A DNA stretch of 64,000 nt from Roseiarcus sp963737365 (GTDB lineage Bacteria > Pseudomonadota > Alphaproteobacteria > Rhizobiales > Beijerinckiaceae), in NCBI GenBank assembly GCA_963737365.1, contig CAVTSD010000006.1, positions 1 through 64,000 of the forward strand, in the 5' to 3' direction. Made by a program: the position numbers and the translations under genes. Under the pieces are notes generated by a model. It made no database searches, was not told the DNA's origin, and saw only the letters and a list, made by a program, of their open reading frames with translations. Below are positions 1-9,474 of this stretch, one piece after another (position 1 is the first letter of the stretch; each line of letters opens with the position of its first letter).

Positions 1-2
1 AC

Positions 3-899
3 ATGAAGACCGCGGTGGAGACGATCTTCGTCGGTAAGGATCGCCAATACAATCGCCGCTTCCTGCAGATGTGCTCTCATTCACCTTGTCGAACCGGTCG
101 CTTGCACGCCGGCGTCCGGTTGGGAGAAGGGTCAGGTCGAGAACCAGGTGTGCGCGAGCGCTTCTTCACGCCGCGGCTGAGGTTCAAGTCTTACGACGAA
201 CTGAATGCCTGGCTCTTGGACAAATGCATTGCCTGGACCAAGGGGCACAGCCATCCCGAGCGGCCCGATCGGACGATCTGGGAAGTGTTCGAGGAGGAGC
301 GGCCCAAGCTCATTCCCTATCGCGGCCGCTTCGACGGGTTCCATGCGCTTCCAGCCTCGGTGTCGAAGACCTGCCTGGTTCGGTTCGACAACAACAAATA
401 CTCTGTGAGCGCCAGCGCGGTCGGCCGCCCCGTCGACATTCACGCCTACGCCGAGCGCGTCGTGATCCGCCAGGACGGGCGCATCGTGGCGGAACATCCA
501 CGCCGCTATGGGCGCGGCGCAACCGTATACGATCCCTGGCATTACGTGCCGGTTCTGGCGCGCAAGCCCGGCGCTCTGCGCAACGGCGCGCCGTTCAAGG
601 ACTGGGTGTTGCCAACTGCACTGGAGCGGGTGAGGCGCAAGCTGACCGGTTCCAACGACGGCGACCGCCAGATGGTCAAGATCCTCGCTGCGGTGCTGAG
701 CGACGGGCTGCCCGCGGTGGAAGCCGCCTGCCTTGAGGCGCTGTCCGAGGGCGTCCATTCGGCCGACGTCGTCATCAACATTCTCGCGCGTCAGCGCGAT
801 CCAGGGCCAGCGGCGACAATCCTGACGCCTGACGCTTTGCAACTCCGCCACGCACCGATCGCCGACTGCGCCCGCTACGATCAGCTCAGGAACTCCTAA
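3..899 (+). pseudogene. istA: IS21-family transposase IstA, 3' part, frame-disturbed
   Basis: This is the C-terminal part of an IS21-family DDE transposase; the 5' end lies left of the window, so the first ATG is not the real start. From about nt 153 the protein is typical IstA (VRERFFTPRLRF, then the C-terminal domain) and it stops three bases before istB, the usual istAB arrangement. Between nt 82 and 150 the open frame does not match the family. The expected segment (HLVEPVACTPASG, then WEKGQVENQV at 121-150) is readable one frame over. An extra C near nt 82 opens the shift and a loss near nt 150 closes it. In the family this segment carries the last acidic residue of the DDE triad, so the protein as sequenced would lack it. 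The cause may be decay or sequence error. Confidence 0.85.
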
Positions 900-902
900 C
901 CC

Positions 903-1631
903 ATGGAACGAAGCGAAGTCCTCGACATGATGAGCGGCCTCAAGCTCTACGGCATGAGGAGCGCCTACGACGAGACATTGGCCACCGCGCTCAAACGCAA
1001 GCACGAGCCTCAGCGCTTCGTCGGCGATCTCCTGAAGGCCGAGATCTCAGAGAAACAAGCGCGCTCAATCAAATATCAGCTCACCGTCGCCAAACTGCCG
1101 CTGGCTAAGGACGTCGACGACTTCGCCTTCAAGGAAACGCCGATCAATGAGGCTCTGGTGCGCGATCTGGCCGGCGGCGGCTTCATCGCCCAGCAGCGCA
1201 ACGTCGTCCTCGTCGGGGGAACCGGCACAGGCAAGACGCATCTGGCCATCGCCATCGCGCGCAGTTGCATCCGCGCTGGATCGCGCGGGCGCTTCTTCAC
1301 CACCGTCGATCTCGTCAATCAGCTCGAGGCCGAAAGTCGAGCCGGACGACAGGGACGCGTCGCCGACTATCTCACTCGCCTCGACGTCGTCATCCTCGAT
1401 GAACTCGGCTATCTCCCGTTCGCTCAAGCCGGCGGGCAATTGCTGTTCCATCTCGTCAGCCGGCTTTACGAGCGCACCTCGATCGTCGTCACGACCAACC
1501 TCGCCTTCGGCGAATGGCCCAGCGTGTTCGGCGATCCGAAGATGACCACCGCGCTGCTCGACCGCCTAACTCACCATTGCGACATCGTCGAAACCGGCAA
1601 TGAGAGTTGGCGCTTCAAGAACCGCGCCTGA
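903..1631 (+). CDS. istB: IS21-family helper ATPase IstB
   Basis: A complete 242-residue AAA+ ATPase that assists IstA by assembling on target DNA. The Walker A motif GGTGTGKT is at residues 105-112 and Walker B (VVILDELGY) at about 162-170. The N-terminal region with LKLYGMRSAYDE is the usual IstB helical domain. The length equals that of normal family members and no internal break is seen, unlike the upstream istA. The ATG lies three bases after the istA stop, so the two are translationally coupled. Confidence 0.95.
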   Translation: MERSEVLDMMSGLKLYGMRSAYDETLATALKRKHEPQRFVGDLLKAEISEKQARSIKYQLTVAKLPLAKDVDDFAFKETPINEALVRDLAGGGFIAQQRNVVLVGGTGTGKTHLAIAIARSCIRAGSRGRFFTTVDLVNQLEAESRAGRQGRVADYLTRLDVVILDELGYLPFAQAGGQLLFHLVSRLYERTSIVVTTNLAFGEWPSVFGDPKMTTALLDRLTHHCDIVETGNESWRFKNRA

Positions 1632-1732
1632 CTTCACGACAAAGCTCCTCACGATCCGCGCTCGCCCCGGCTGCGCAACCCAAACCAACTCCGCCGGGGC
1701 GAGCGCTACCCGCTGCACCCGTCTCCAAAATG

Positions 1733-1782
1733 GGGTCAATCTTGGACGCCGATCGAGGGTCAAAGTTCAACGCCGATTGACA
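1733..1782 (+). repeat. Tandem terminal repeats of the IS21 right end
   Basis: Two near-copies with a 24-bp period are visible: gggtcaa-(6 nt)-acgccgat at 1733-1753 and again at 1757-1778. IS21-family ends normally carry several such repeats, which serve as transposase binding sites. Confidence 0.75.
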
Positions 1783-2135
1783 CCGAAGATAGTCTAAATC
1801 TAACTAACTCAAGTAAATACTAGTTGTACTATGAATTATAGCGCACTTTGAACCTAGGAATCAGCCGTCGCAGCTCGATTTTGCGACGTGAGAAGGCTCA
1901 TAGGTGGTGGCCGGCACGGCGACGGCATCGAGACGGGTCAGCGCGACCGAAGGTGGCCGGGACCGGTGCGCCAGACGGACGTTCATGTGACCGACCTCCC
2001 CACCACCTGTATACAGAGAACCCAAAGCCATCATCGAGAACGATGTGCGAGGCCCAGCCCGCCAGCGTTCGCTCGACGGCCAGACGGCTTCGGTCGAGTT
2101 CACAATGACGTCGTCGAGGCCGAGCTTCGCCTTAT
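1783..2135. other. No gene recognised between the IS21 end and the STAND gene
   Basis: This 353-bp stretch contains only short overlapping open frames without recognisable domains or convincing ribosome sites. The first 70 bases are AT-rich compared with the surroundings. It may hold the remains of the original island edge. Confidence 0.5.
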
Positions 2136-3773
2136 TCAAGGCACCTGGGGGCAACCCGGGTCTGCCGTTAGATCGTAGAGGCGCTTTTCCCAGTCGGTTA
2201 GCACTGCGCCCTGGGGGTCAAATGCTGCGATCTTACAGGCCAATTCCGCCGCCTGCTTGTCGGTCAAATTAGCGATCTCCGTTTGGCGAGCAGAGCCAAC
2301 ATCCCAGACCCAAAGCCTCACCGGTTGACCCCAAACTCGCTGTTGCGTCAGGATTACAGTGTCCGCTTTTTCATTAAAATTGAGACCGGTACCGCCGGTA
2401 GAACTGCTCAATAATGGACTTTGCACGATTGGCCTTGCTTCATCCCTCTCGTGCCCAACCTCCGTGACCTCAATTCCTCCTTCAGATGGCCACGCAAACA
2501 GCCAACCGACGTTGTTTTTTGCGGCTGCGATGATCGGACGGAAGAACGGCAGGTCGGGCTGAACCACTTTGCCCGAGGCGTTTGCAGCCAGTTTGGCGAC
2601 CAGAAATGGCTCGGCGGCCAGAACTCCCTGGATCTGGCAAATGGAATAATTCGACGGGCTGATCGGCATGTCGGAAAACCAACGTATCGGCGTTGTCCGC
2701 GAACCCGAACTCGTAAGGCCTTGCTGGCGGCGCGCCGTAGGCCTTCGGATGAGTTTCAACCGGAATCTTTTCCGCCTCGACCACACCGAGGGTTGCGCCC
2801 CCGAAGTTAACCCTTAATGCTACTTCCGCGTGGGTTGGATCAGTTGGACCCAAAGACTTTTCCAGAATCAGTCGCGAAGGCCAACAATCCCTTTTCTGTC
2901 ATTCTATGCGAAAATACTGGTGGTCGGGACATAGGCGGCATACGTTGCAAAGCGACCTCGGTTTCCGCTCGTCCCCCATCAACCAATTCATCCAGTCCAA
3001 ACCGAAATATCTTCAGCAGAAATCCGGGCGGCGAAAGCTCCCCGCTTTTCGTGGTATCTGCTACCTCGCGTATCCACGCCACAATCTGCAATTTCCCTCC
3101 GTCGAACTCAACCATTGGAGGAAATGACTGCCCGACAAGGAGATTGACCGGCAAGAGGTCGTCGAGGTCCCTCTGTTTCCTTTCCCCTCCAAACCAATAA
3201 GAAATGACGCCGTCTCTTATAACGGCGGGAACGGCGGCGGTGCCCTGGCCGATAAATCCCACGGCAGCGGGACCCTGCTTCAAAAATAAGTTCCTGCTGG
3301 GCGGCGCTTCCTTAATTGAGTAATCCGCTGTCTTCGCAAGCGTGAATTCGGTTTGCTTTTCCAAATCGTATTCTTCAACGTTGTCGAGCTTAAGCGCGAC
3401 GATCATTTTCCTCGCCGTATCCATCCCAACCGCGTCAAACTCGCCACCAAACAGCGGCGCTCTCCCGAGAGTTGTTTTCAGAGTTTCCAGAGTTGATTGA
3501 TGCCGCGCCGACAGGGGCCTTCGAATTACGAATTGGTTAATCGGATTGATACTCGGCACGGTCTCAGAGCGATTGAGGGAAGCACGCAAAACCAGAAGAC
3601 GTCGCCTAAAGTCGGGCCCCGAATCAAGCGCAGCGGCGTCCATCTTACTCAGCGCGTCCACTTGCGCGCGCGCGTCATCCGAAGCAGTTTTCAGGCGGTA
3701 GAACAATGCCACTAGCCCAATAAGCGCAACGGCAGCGCAGATCCAAATCCATTTCTGGAGATTTGCAATCTTA

Positions 3774-4708
3774 GAGTCTGTCCGCGAACATCATGTTTGA
3801 ATGCATAGCTTTCGCAGCATGAGCCGGATTGAGGCGAGCCGTAGGAATGCGAGGGCCTTTCGGCTGAGACACTCCCAGTCTTTCGCCAATCGGCGACAGC
3901 GATTGAGCCACGCGAAAGACCTCTCAACAAGCCAGCGCTTTGGTAAAATGACGAACCCTCTGGCGCCGTCGGACCGCTTGACGATTTCAACGTTGACCTG
4001 CGCCATTGTGCGCTGCGCCGCCGCCTGAAACTCCGCCCCTTGGTAGCCGCCGTCCGCGTAGAGCTTAAGCAGGAATGGAAAGGCGCCAAACAGGGTCGCC
4101 ATCAGCAAGGCGCCACCGTCGCGATCCTGAATGTCGGCGCCATGCACGATGGCGTGCATCAGGAGGCCTTGCGTATCGACGAGGATATGCCGCTTCTTGC
4201 CTTTGATCTTCTTGCCTGCATCAAAGCCATGCGGGTCGATGCAACGGCCCCTTTTTCCGCGGACTTGACGCTCTGGCTGTCAAGGATCGCGGCGGTCGGG
4301 CTGGCGTCCCGACCTGCTTGCTCACGGCACTTCACATAGAGCGCTTCGTGAAGGCGGTCGAGCGTGCCGTCATAGCTCCATAGATCGAAATAATCATAGA
4401 GCGTCGAGCGCGGCGGCAAATCCTTCGGAATTGCTCGCCACTGGCAGCCCGTGCTCAGAATATACATCAAGCCGTTGACCACTTCGCGTTCGTCGACATG
4501 GCGACGGTTGCCGCCGCGTCTGGCCGGCGGGATCACCGGCGCAACATGAGCCCATTCGGCATCTGTCAGGTCGCTTGGATACCGCAATTTGCTCCGGTCA
4601 TAGCGCACACGATTTTCGCTCGTCCACACTGACGACCTCCATAGAATCAGGAAGCGCCCAGTGAATCACAAACGATTCATATCAATCAAATTGTCCCCGG
4701 ACAGACAC
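3774..4708 (-). mobile_element. IS5-family (IS427/IS1031-like) insertion sequence, 935 bp
   Basis: The element has imperfect terminal inverted repeats: GAGTCTGTCCGCGAACA at the left and, read inward, GTGTCTGTCCGGGGACA at the right. It is flanked by a 3-bp direct repeat, TTA at 3771-3773 and 4709-4711, as expected for IS5 relatives that duplicate TNA. It carries a single transposase expressed through a -1 frameshift. It lies inside the nSTAND1 gene in the same orientation, and precise excision would restore that gene's frame at this point. Confidence 0.9.
3791..4629 (-). CDS. IS5-family transposase, orfA/orfB joined by -1 frameshift
   Basis: This is a DDE transposase in two overlapping frames, as in the IS427 group. 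OrfA (from 4629) begins with the family start pattern LRYPSDLTDAEWA and carries the first aspartate in AAILDSQSV. At 4251-4256 the minus strand reads GGAAAAAGGGG; slipping back one base on the A-run joins it to the frame GRCIDPHGFDAGKK, which continues as orfB (MHAIVHGADIQDRDGG). OrfB carries the second aspartate in YADGGYQG and the glutamate in LVERSFAWLNR. Both frames are free of other damage, so the fused protein is probably active. This frameshift is normal for the group and should not be counted as decay. Confidence 0.9.
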
Positions 4709-6301
4709 TTAGCTTGAGCCGCTTGCCGGAATCTTTCTTCCTGTTTTAGCGCTTCTTCGGCTTTGCGAGCTTCCTCCGATGCGCGCTCACGCTTTTCGCT
4801 CTCGCTTAGAAACCCCATCGCGGCGACGAAGTCGCCCTCGTAACGTCGAGCCCAACGCGCGCTCGGCTTCTCCTGTTCTCTCCAACAGATTGCGCCTCTG
4901 AGGTTATTTCCTGTCCATAGTTCGCCGCCATCTTCGCGGCGCTTCTCAGCGGCTCTACTAAGATCTTTGTACGTTTCGTACGATCGTTTTTCTGCGCGCT
5001 GCCAGTCTGAAAGCCGACCCCACTGTCGGATGAGACTTTCATGCGTAATGTCTATCCCCGCATCTTCGCCTTTAACCGACCTTCGAATATCGACGAAGGA
5101 AGCGCCCTCCGCTGCAAAGTGGATTGCGACCTCATCTACATCCGAGAGACTAGCGCCAGAAATCTCTGCTATTGAACTCAAACACGTTTGCCGTCTAAGC
5201 CGGTTTCCCTTGTCGTCAACAACCGAGACCATTCGGCGGAACATGACTTCTGCTATTTTTTGCTGATCAGCGTTTAGGCGGTCATAAATTTCATTGCAGT
5301 GACGTGATATAAGGGATTCGTCGCCCCTCTTGTGTTCTTGGTACCTCTCGAATGTCAGGGCCGGCGCAGGTGAGTTGTTCAGAGGGCCGCGAGCTGCCGG
5401 TCTACGTATAATTTCCGCGTCGCTCCAGAGCCAGGACAGAGTATGCTGCAATATAGGGAGGTCATCGGTTCGCCGCTCAACATCTGTAAGGAGTTGATCG
5501 GCCAGGCGATCTTCAACTACTCCCCCCTTAAGGCTAACTGGTCGGCCAATTGCCTCTCGCATACCCTCCAAAGTCATCGGTGGAACCAGGTATGTCGTGC
5601 GATTCACAACGTCGGTCAGGCCAGAATAAATCGTGCATTCGCCATAAAATTCTGCTCTCATGGTCGCAAGAACGTATAGTCCTGGCGGACGCTCACGCTG
5701 AACGCGCACGAGAAGTGCAACAAAAGCCTGTCTTTCATATTCGTCTGCGTTCGTCTCAAACCTAAAAAGCTCTTCGAACTGGTCAACAAGTAGCAAAAAA
5801 TTCTCATTAGGCTTTAGATCAACAAACTCTGGTATAACCTCCAGGCCCTTCTCGGAATGTTGAATAATAATGCTAAGCTCGGCCACCTTCTCCGGATCAA
5901 TCTTCTCGCCCTGTTTCCTGCCAACTTTTAGTATTTCCTCGGCCAGCGACCACAGCGGTTTAACCCCCGGTCGCATTGTTACTGTTCGCCATCGTACCCC
6001 GACCATGCCGTGCAGGCCTTCTGCAGTTGCGAGTACGCCTGCACGGACGAGTGAAGACTTCCCACAACCCGACGCCCCGATCACGAAAGCGAAATGACTT
6101 CGCCCGAGGACTTCCAAAATCTCTTCGACGATACGCTCCCGGCCGCAGAAAATGGGCCATTCCCTCTTCTCAAATGGCCGTAAGCCGACGTACGGCTTGA
6201 ATGGCCAAATCTCGCTATCCCACTGAAATGCGGGACCAGCCTCGACATATTCATCAAACGAAGTAATCGGCTCCACGTTTGGCAAAACCGGTTGCTCCCT
6301 G

Positions 6302-7739
6302 CTAAGCGTGGCGGCTCTCAACGACGTCCGGCACAGAGGCAAGCCATGCGGCGACGCGTGTCTCAAATTCTAAGTTATCGTTGAGAAATACTATGGGTTC
6401 TTGCTCCGCGTCTACGTTTTCCCTGCAACGAGGAGGAGGAGGACCATCGATTATAGCGACCTTTGGGCGCTTACCAATTTGTCTTAGTTTCGTAACGAGA
6501 AATCTATGCTGCCCAACGCCCCAAAGTAAATCATCGTCTTTAACTTTGCCTTGAAGTACAAAAACTGCTTTGCTTGAACATAATTCTCTAGTGAGAGCTT
6601 TCTCGTTTAGCTTATTGAGTTCACGCAATTCCTGAATGTCAATTTCAAACGGATATGCTAATATATCAAGTTTTGCCATCGTTTTGCGGACGCTACGCTC
6701 AAGCGTCTTGTCATTATCCGCCACAATAAAAATACTTTGAGGCCTTGCCGGTCGTGACCTGACGTCGACAATCGTTTGAATAAACGACTCAAGCGTTTCC
6801 GGAGAATGTATTGAGTCGAAAAGAGCAAGATGCTCCTCATCATCGATAGCTTGACGCTCGGCCTTCGGCGACAAAAAGGAGCGAATGGGCAGGCCAAGAT
6901 CTTCGACTACGCGATGCTGGAAGACCACATAGCCCGGGGAAGGTTCGTTGTCCGGCCAAACGCCTGCAGAGGCACCAACAACCTCGGCGAAAAGATCCGA
7001 GCTCCTCGCCCAATCCTTAGCTCGGTTACGAACGTCGAGAGGGTTCCTCGGATTTTCCAAAGGAATAATATCAAATCGATCTGCTAACCGCGCGACTAGA
7101 TCACGGCGCAAACGTGCGCATTCCTCGGGAACCGCTGCGAGATACAGTGTTGGCTTCGATGGCGCTGGTTTCGGCTGTTCAATTCGACGCTCCGCGACTT
7201 CGCGCTCCTTCAAAGCTTTAAGATGACGAAGCACTTCTGTTGCGACCCGCCTTGCGGCTTCGTGATAGTCCTGTCCTTTGGGTTCCTCGTTTGCAACAAA
7301 GCCTTTTGGTAAACCAAGCTCACGGTCGCCTATAAAATCGTAACCGGGAAAATTACGAAGTACTTCTGGCCAGCGAGCGTGCTCAATATCGTGCAATTTG
7401 ATTACAAACACAGGCTGATTCAGAGCAAGTGACTTTCGCTTTAAGGTCTCTTGAAACCAATTCAACTCCTTGTTACACCACTCAGAAATCTAAATATTGA
7501 TCCGTCAGCAGCACGATCAAAAGACACGACCGGCTGACTTTATATTTCAAGTTGTCGGTAAGAGGAGCGTTTCCTTCTGTGTCCTCGTCAAACCAAAATT
7601 GCACCTTATCGCATCTAGATCTCAGCCCACAGTTTACCAAATACTGCAGACGATCAACAAAGTGTTTTGACCAACAGTTGAGCTCGCTATGCGCGTAACT
7701 CACAAATGCATCGTGGTCAAAATTCTCCAGATACGACAT
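6302..7739 (-). pseudogene. TIR-domain protein with DUF4062-like and second TIR-like region
   Basis: The start chosen is the ATG giving MSYLENFDHDAFVSYAH; an earlier in-frame start at 7799 is less likely. Residues 1-140 form a TIR domain: FDHDAFVSYAH, then FWFDEDTEGNAPL. The motif SEWCNKELNWF contains the glutamate used for NAD cleavage in catalytic TIRs. An extra T in a TTT run near 7489-7491 puts a stop just before that motif. The next 130 residues (YLAAVPEECARLRRDLV ... SSDLFAEVVGASAGVWP) resemble the DUF4062-like module common in TIR/STAND proteins, and the last 140 (IFIVADNDKTLERSVRKTM ...) a second TIR-like fold. Corrected length is about 478 residues. The 3' end adjoins the nSTAND1 gene, so both likely formed one operon. 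The function, infection sensing or NAD depletion, is inferred from family knowledge. Confidence 0.7.
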
Positions 7740-7799
7740 CAGACCCGCCCCGCCGACAAGTTTAAGCCGCCACAAAAGACCTCTGTATTCAACTAACAT

Positions 7800-8237
7800 T
7801 TCTTGGTGGAGTCAACCAGCCACCCGAAAGGAAGGACCCACATATTGACGAGCTTACAAATAGTTAGGAGAGATTGGCTGTGATCTGCGTCACACAACCG
7901 CTTAGTTGCGTCGTTTGAGTCTACTGGCGACCTCGATCGCGGACTAACGAACACGAATGAAATTCCTAGCCCCTCTTAATTTGCTGGCGAACTCAAGGCA
8001 GAAGTGCGGTGGGATTTGGCGAAGTCGTGAAGCGGTCGTCGGACGCAAAATCGTTTTCGCGCTAATATTGAGACAAGTTAATCAGCGGGACGTAACGCAT
8101 TTTCGTGGTCCGGGGTGGTCGCTTCCTATGTCACCCCATTTTACTAGCGTTTACTAGCTCTTACTGGCGTTTGTCAGCTTTTATTTCGCGACCATTCGCG
8201 CTTAGGTTGCAACCATGAGCCGCCCGACCCAGGGCGA
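7800..8237. other. Gene-free junction between accessory island and core genes
   Basis: No convincing gene is seen in 438 bp. It should hold the promoter of the TIR-STAND pair at its left edge and the 3' flank of hisN at its right. A degenerate 10-bp tandem repeat occupies 8141-8190. The composition is less GC-rich than the core genes to the right. Confidence 0.5.
8141..8190. repeat. Five decaying 10-bp tandem units at the island edge
   Basis: Consecutive 10-mers read ttactagcgt, ttactagctc, ttactggcgt, ttgtcagctt and ttatttcgcg, with similarity falling from left to right. The 10-bp period places each unit on the same face of the helix. The position, between accessory DNA and hisN, would suit an integration or protein-binding site, but no integrase gene is nearby. 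Confidence 0.6.
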
Positions 8238-9059
8238 CTACGCCTGCAGCAGCAGGCGTCTGGCCTCCTCGTACACGGTCCGGTCGCCGGCCGCGATGAT
8301 CCGCCCGCCTTTGGCGGCGTTCTCGCCGTCCCAGGTCGTCACCACACCGCCCGCCCCCTCGATGATCGCCGCCAGCGCGACAATGTCGTGCGGCTTGAGG
8401 TTGGTCTCGATCACAAGGTCGATGAAGCCCGCCGCGAGCGCGCAATACACGTAGCAGTCGCCGCCATAGCGCGTGAGCCGGACTTGCTTTTCGACCCGAG
8501 CGTATGCCTCACGGTCCGCGCGGTCCGGAATAAGAAGCGGGCTTGTCGTCGCCAAAGTCGCCTCGCTAAGCGAAGCGCAGGCGCGCGTATGCAGGGTCCG
8601 GATCGCCCATTCCGAGGGCGGCGCCTCCCCATGCGAAGCCGCAAGCGAGCGCGAGCTCGCACGCTTGCCGTCGCCATAGAACCGCTCGCGCGTGAAAGGC
8701 TGGGCCATCATGCCGTAGACCGGGCGCCCATGATGCATGAGCCCGATCAAAGTGCCCCAGGTCGGCAGCCCGGAAACGAAGCTCTTGGTCCCGTCGATCG
8801 GATCGAGGACCCAGACGTATTCCGCCTCGGGACGATCGGCCCCGTATTCCTCGCCGATCACGCCATGCGCCGGAAACGTCTGTGCGATCAGGCGCCGCAT
8901 GGCGGCCTCGGCGCCCCGGTCAGCCTCGGTCACCGGATCGAATATGCCGCCGTGAGACTTGTCTTCGGCGCGAATCGCGCTGCGAAAAAATGGGAGAATC
9001 ACTTCGCTCGACACCTGCGCGAGCCGGTCCACGAACGCCGCAAAGTCAACCGCCGTCAT
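8238..9059 (-). CDS. hisN: Inositol-monophosphatase-family histidinol-phosphatase
   Basis: A complete 273-residue Mg2+-dependent phosphatase of the inositol monophosphatase family. The metal-binding motif WVLDPIDGTKSF is present, preceded by the GEEYG glutamates and followed by GGDCYVYCALAAGFIDLVIE near the C-terminus. The subtype with TKSFVSGLPTWGTLIGL is the one assigned to histidinol-phosphate phosphatase (HisN), the penultimate step of histidine synthesis. Other members act on inositol or nucleotide phosphates, so the substrate is inferred. It is the first intact core gene right of the degraded island. Confidence 0.85.
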   Translation of the reverse strand: MTAVDFAAFVDRLAQVSSEVILPFFRSAIRAEDKSHGGIFDPVTEADRGAEAAMRRLIAQTFPAHGVIGEEYGADRPEAEYVWVLDPIDGTKSFVSGLPTWGTLIGLMHHGRPVYGMMAQPFTRERFYGDGKRASSRSLAASHGEAPPSEWAIRTLHTRACASLSEATLATTSPLLIPDRADREAYARVEKQVRLTRYGGDCYVYCALAAGFIDLVIETNLKPHDIVALAAIIEGAGGVVTTWDGENAAKGGRIIAAGDRTVYEEARRLLLQA

Positions 9060-9253
9060 CCAATGACCCTACAAATGCATGAAACGCCATGCTCGCGCTG
9101 CATATCTGCTATCTGAGTTCGTATAGTCCAGCCGTGTAGAACTCGAACAATATTCGCCCCATATTATTGAAATTTCTTCGGGATTTCCTCTTTCCTGCCT
9201 CGCGCCCCGTGCTCGGCCAAAATGCAACACTTCCTCCAATTCACAGGACAATT

Positions 9254-9369
9254 GGCCTTAGGGCGAAGAAAAGGCTTGCAACGGCAGTGGTCAGCGCCGA
9301 TATTGTTGCGGTGCGGCATGACCTGCCGCATATGCCCTCCTTGGGCGTTTCCTCCCTAAACTCAAGGCC
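9254..9369 (+). ncRNA. ssrS: Probable 6S RNA (SsrS-like)
   Basis: The stretch folds into a long interrupted hairpin. GGCCTT (9254-9259) pairs with AAGGCC (9364-9369) and AGGG (9260-9263) with CCCT (9354-9357). A large central bubble follows, and an apical hairpin TGCGGCA/TGCCGCA sits at 9312-9330. The 3' strand carries cctccctaaactc, which resembles the conserved 3' central-bubble region of alphaproteobacterial 6S RNA as I remember it. 6S RNA mimics an open promoter and binds sigma70 RNA polymerase. The 5' end is approximate. A strong terminator overlaps the 3' strand. A covariance-model search would decide. Confidence 0.5.
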
Positions 9370-9398
9370 GCCATGGCGACATGGCGGCCTCCTTTTTT
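9365..9398 (+). terminator. Strong rho-independent terminator
   Basis: A perfect 11-bp stem AGGCCGCCATG/CATGGCGGCCT with a GCGA tetraloop is followed by CC and six T. It terminates plus-strand transcription, yet the only plus-strand transcript upstream is the proposed small RNA; the flanking protein genes are on the minus strand. Confidence 0.85.
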
Positions 9399-9474
9399 GC
9401 CAGGCCCCTTTTTTGCTGCCACGACCGCGCTCCGCCGCATCGCGGTGCAGCATTTGCCCGGCGAGGCGCTCGCT

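Larger units (their letters stand above)
1..1782 (+). mobile_element. IS21-family insertion sequence, right-hand part
   Basis: The element holds istA (partial) and istB and ends at about nt 1782, where the complement of the last bases reads TGTCAATCGGCGTTGAAC. This is the typical TGT-starting terminus of IS21 relatives. The left end and the direct repeat of the target are outside the window, so the exact boundary and the target duplication cannot be confirmed. It borders the degraded defence locus to its right. Confidence 0.8.
2136..6285 (-). pseudogene. nSTAND1-type NTPase with membrane helix, interrupted by an IS
   Basis: This is a STAND-class signalling NTPase of the nSTAND1 type. From a TTG at 6285 (GGGAG ribosome site about 8 nt upstream) the product begins with the family entry motif PYVGLRPFEKREW. 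Walker A GASGCGKSS follows at residues 70-78, Walker B (LLLVDQFEELF) near 164, then a winged-helix-like region and a coiled coil. An IS5-family element sits after the codon series Q-A-K. On its far side the frame resumes with KIANLQKWIWICAAVALIG, a membrane helix, then a long extracellular or periplasmic part. Two more +1 shifts lie near 2840-2853 and 2665-2690. The tail (DKQAAELACKIAAF ... LTDWEKRLYDL) matches the C-terminus of nSTAND1/WD40-type proteins. Removing the IS with one TTA copy and two single bases leaves 3,210 nt, exactly divisible by three (about 1,069 residues). It partners the TIR gene upstream. Confidence 0.75.

Noticed and set aside
132..1004. Long minus-strand open frame opposite istA/istB
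   Set aside because: It is the complement shadow of istA; no family features, and its start lies inside istB.
7957..8157. Short plus-strand frame starting MKFLAPLNLL
   Set aside because: No ribosome site and no recognisable domain, and it ends inside the repeat region; probably chance.
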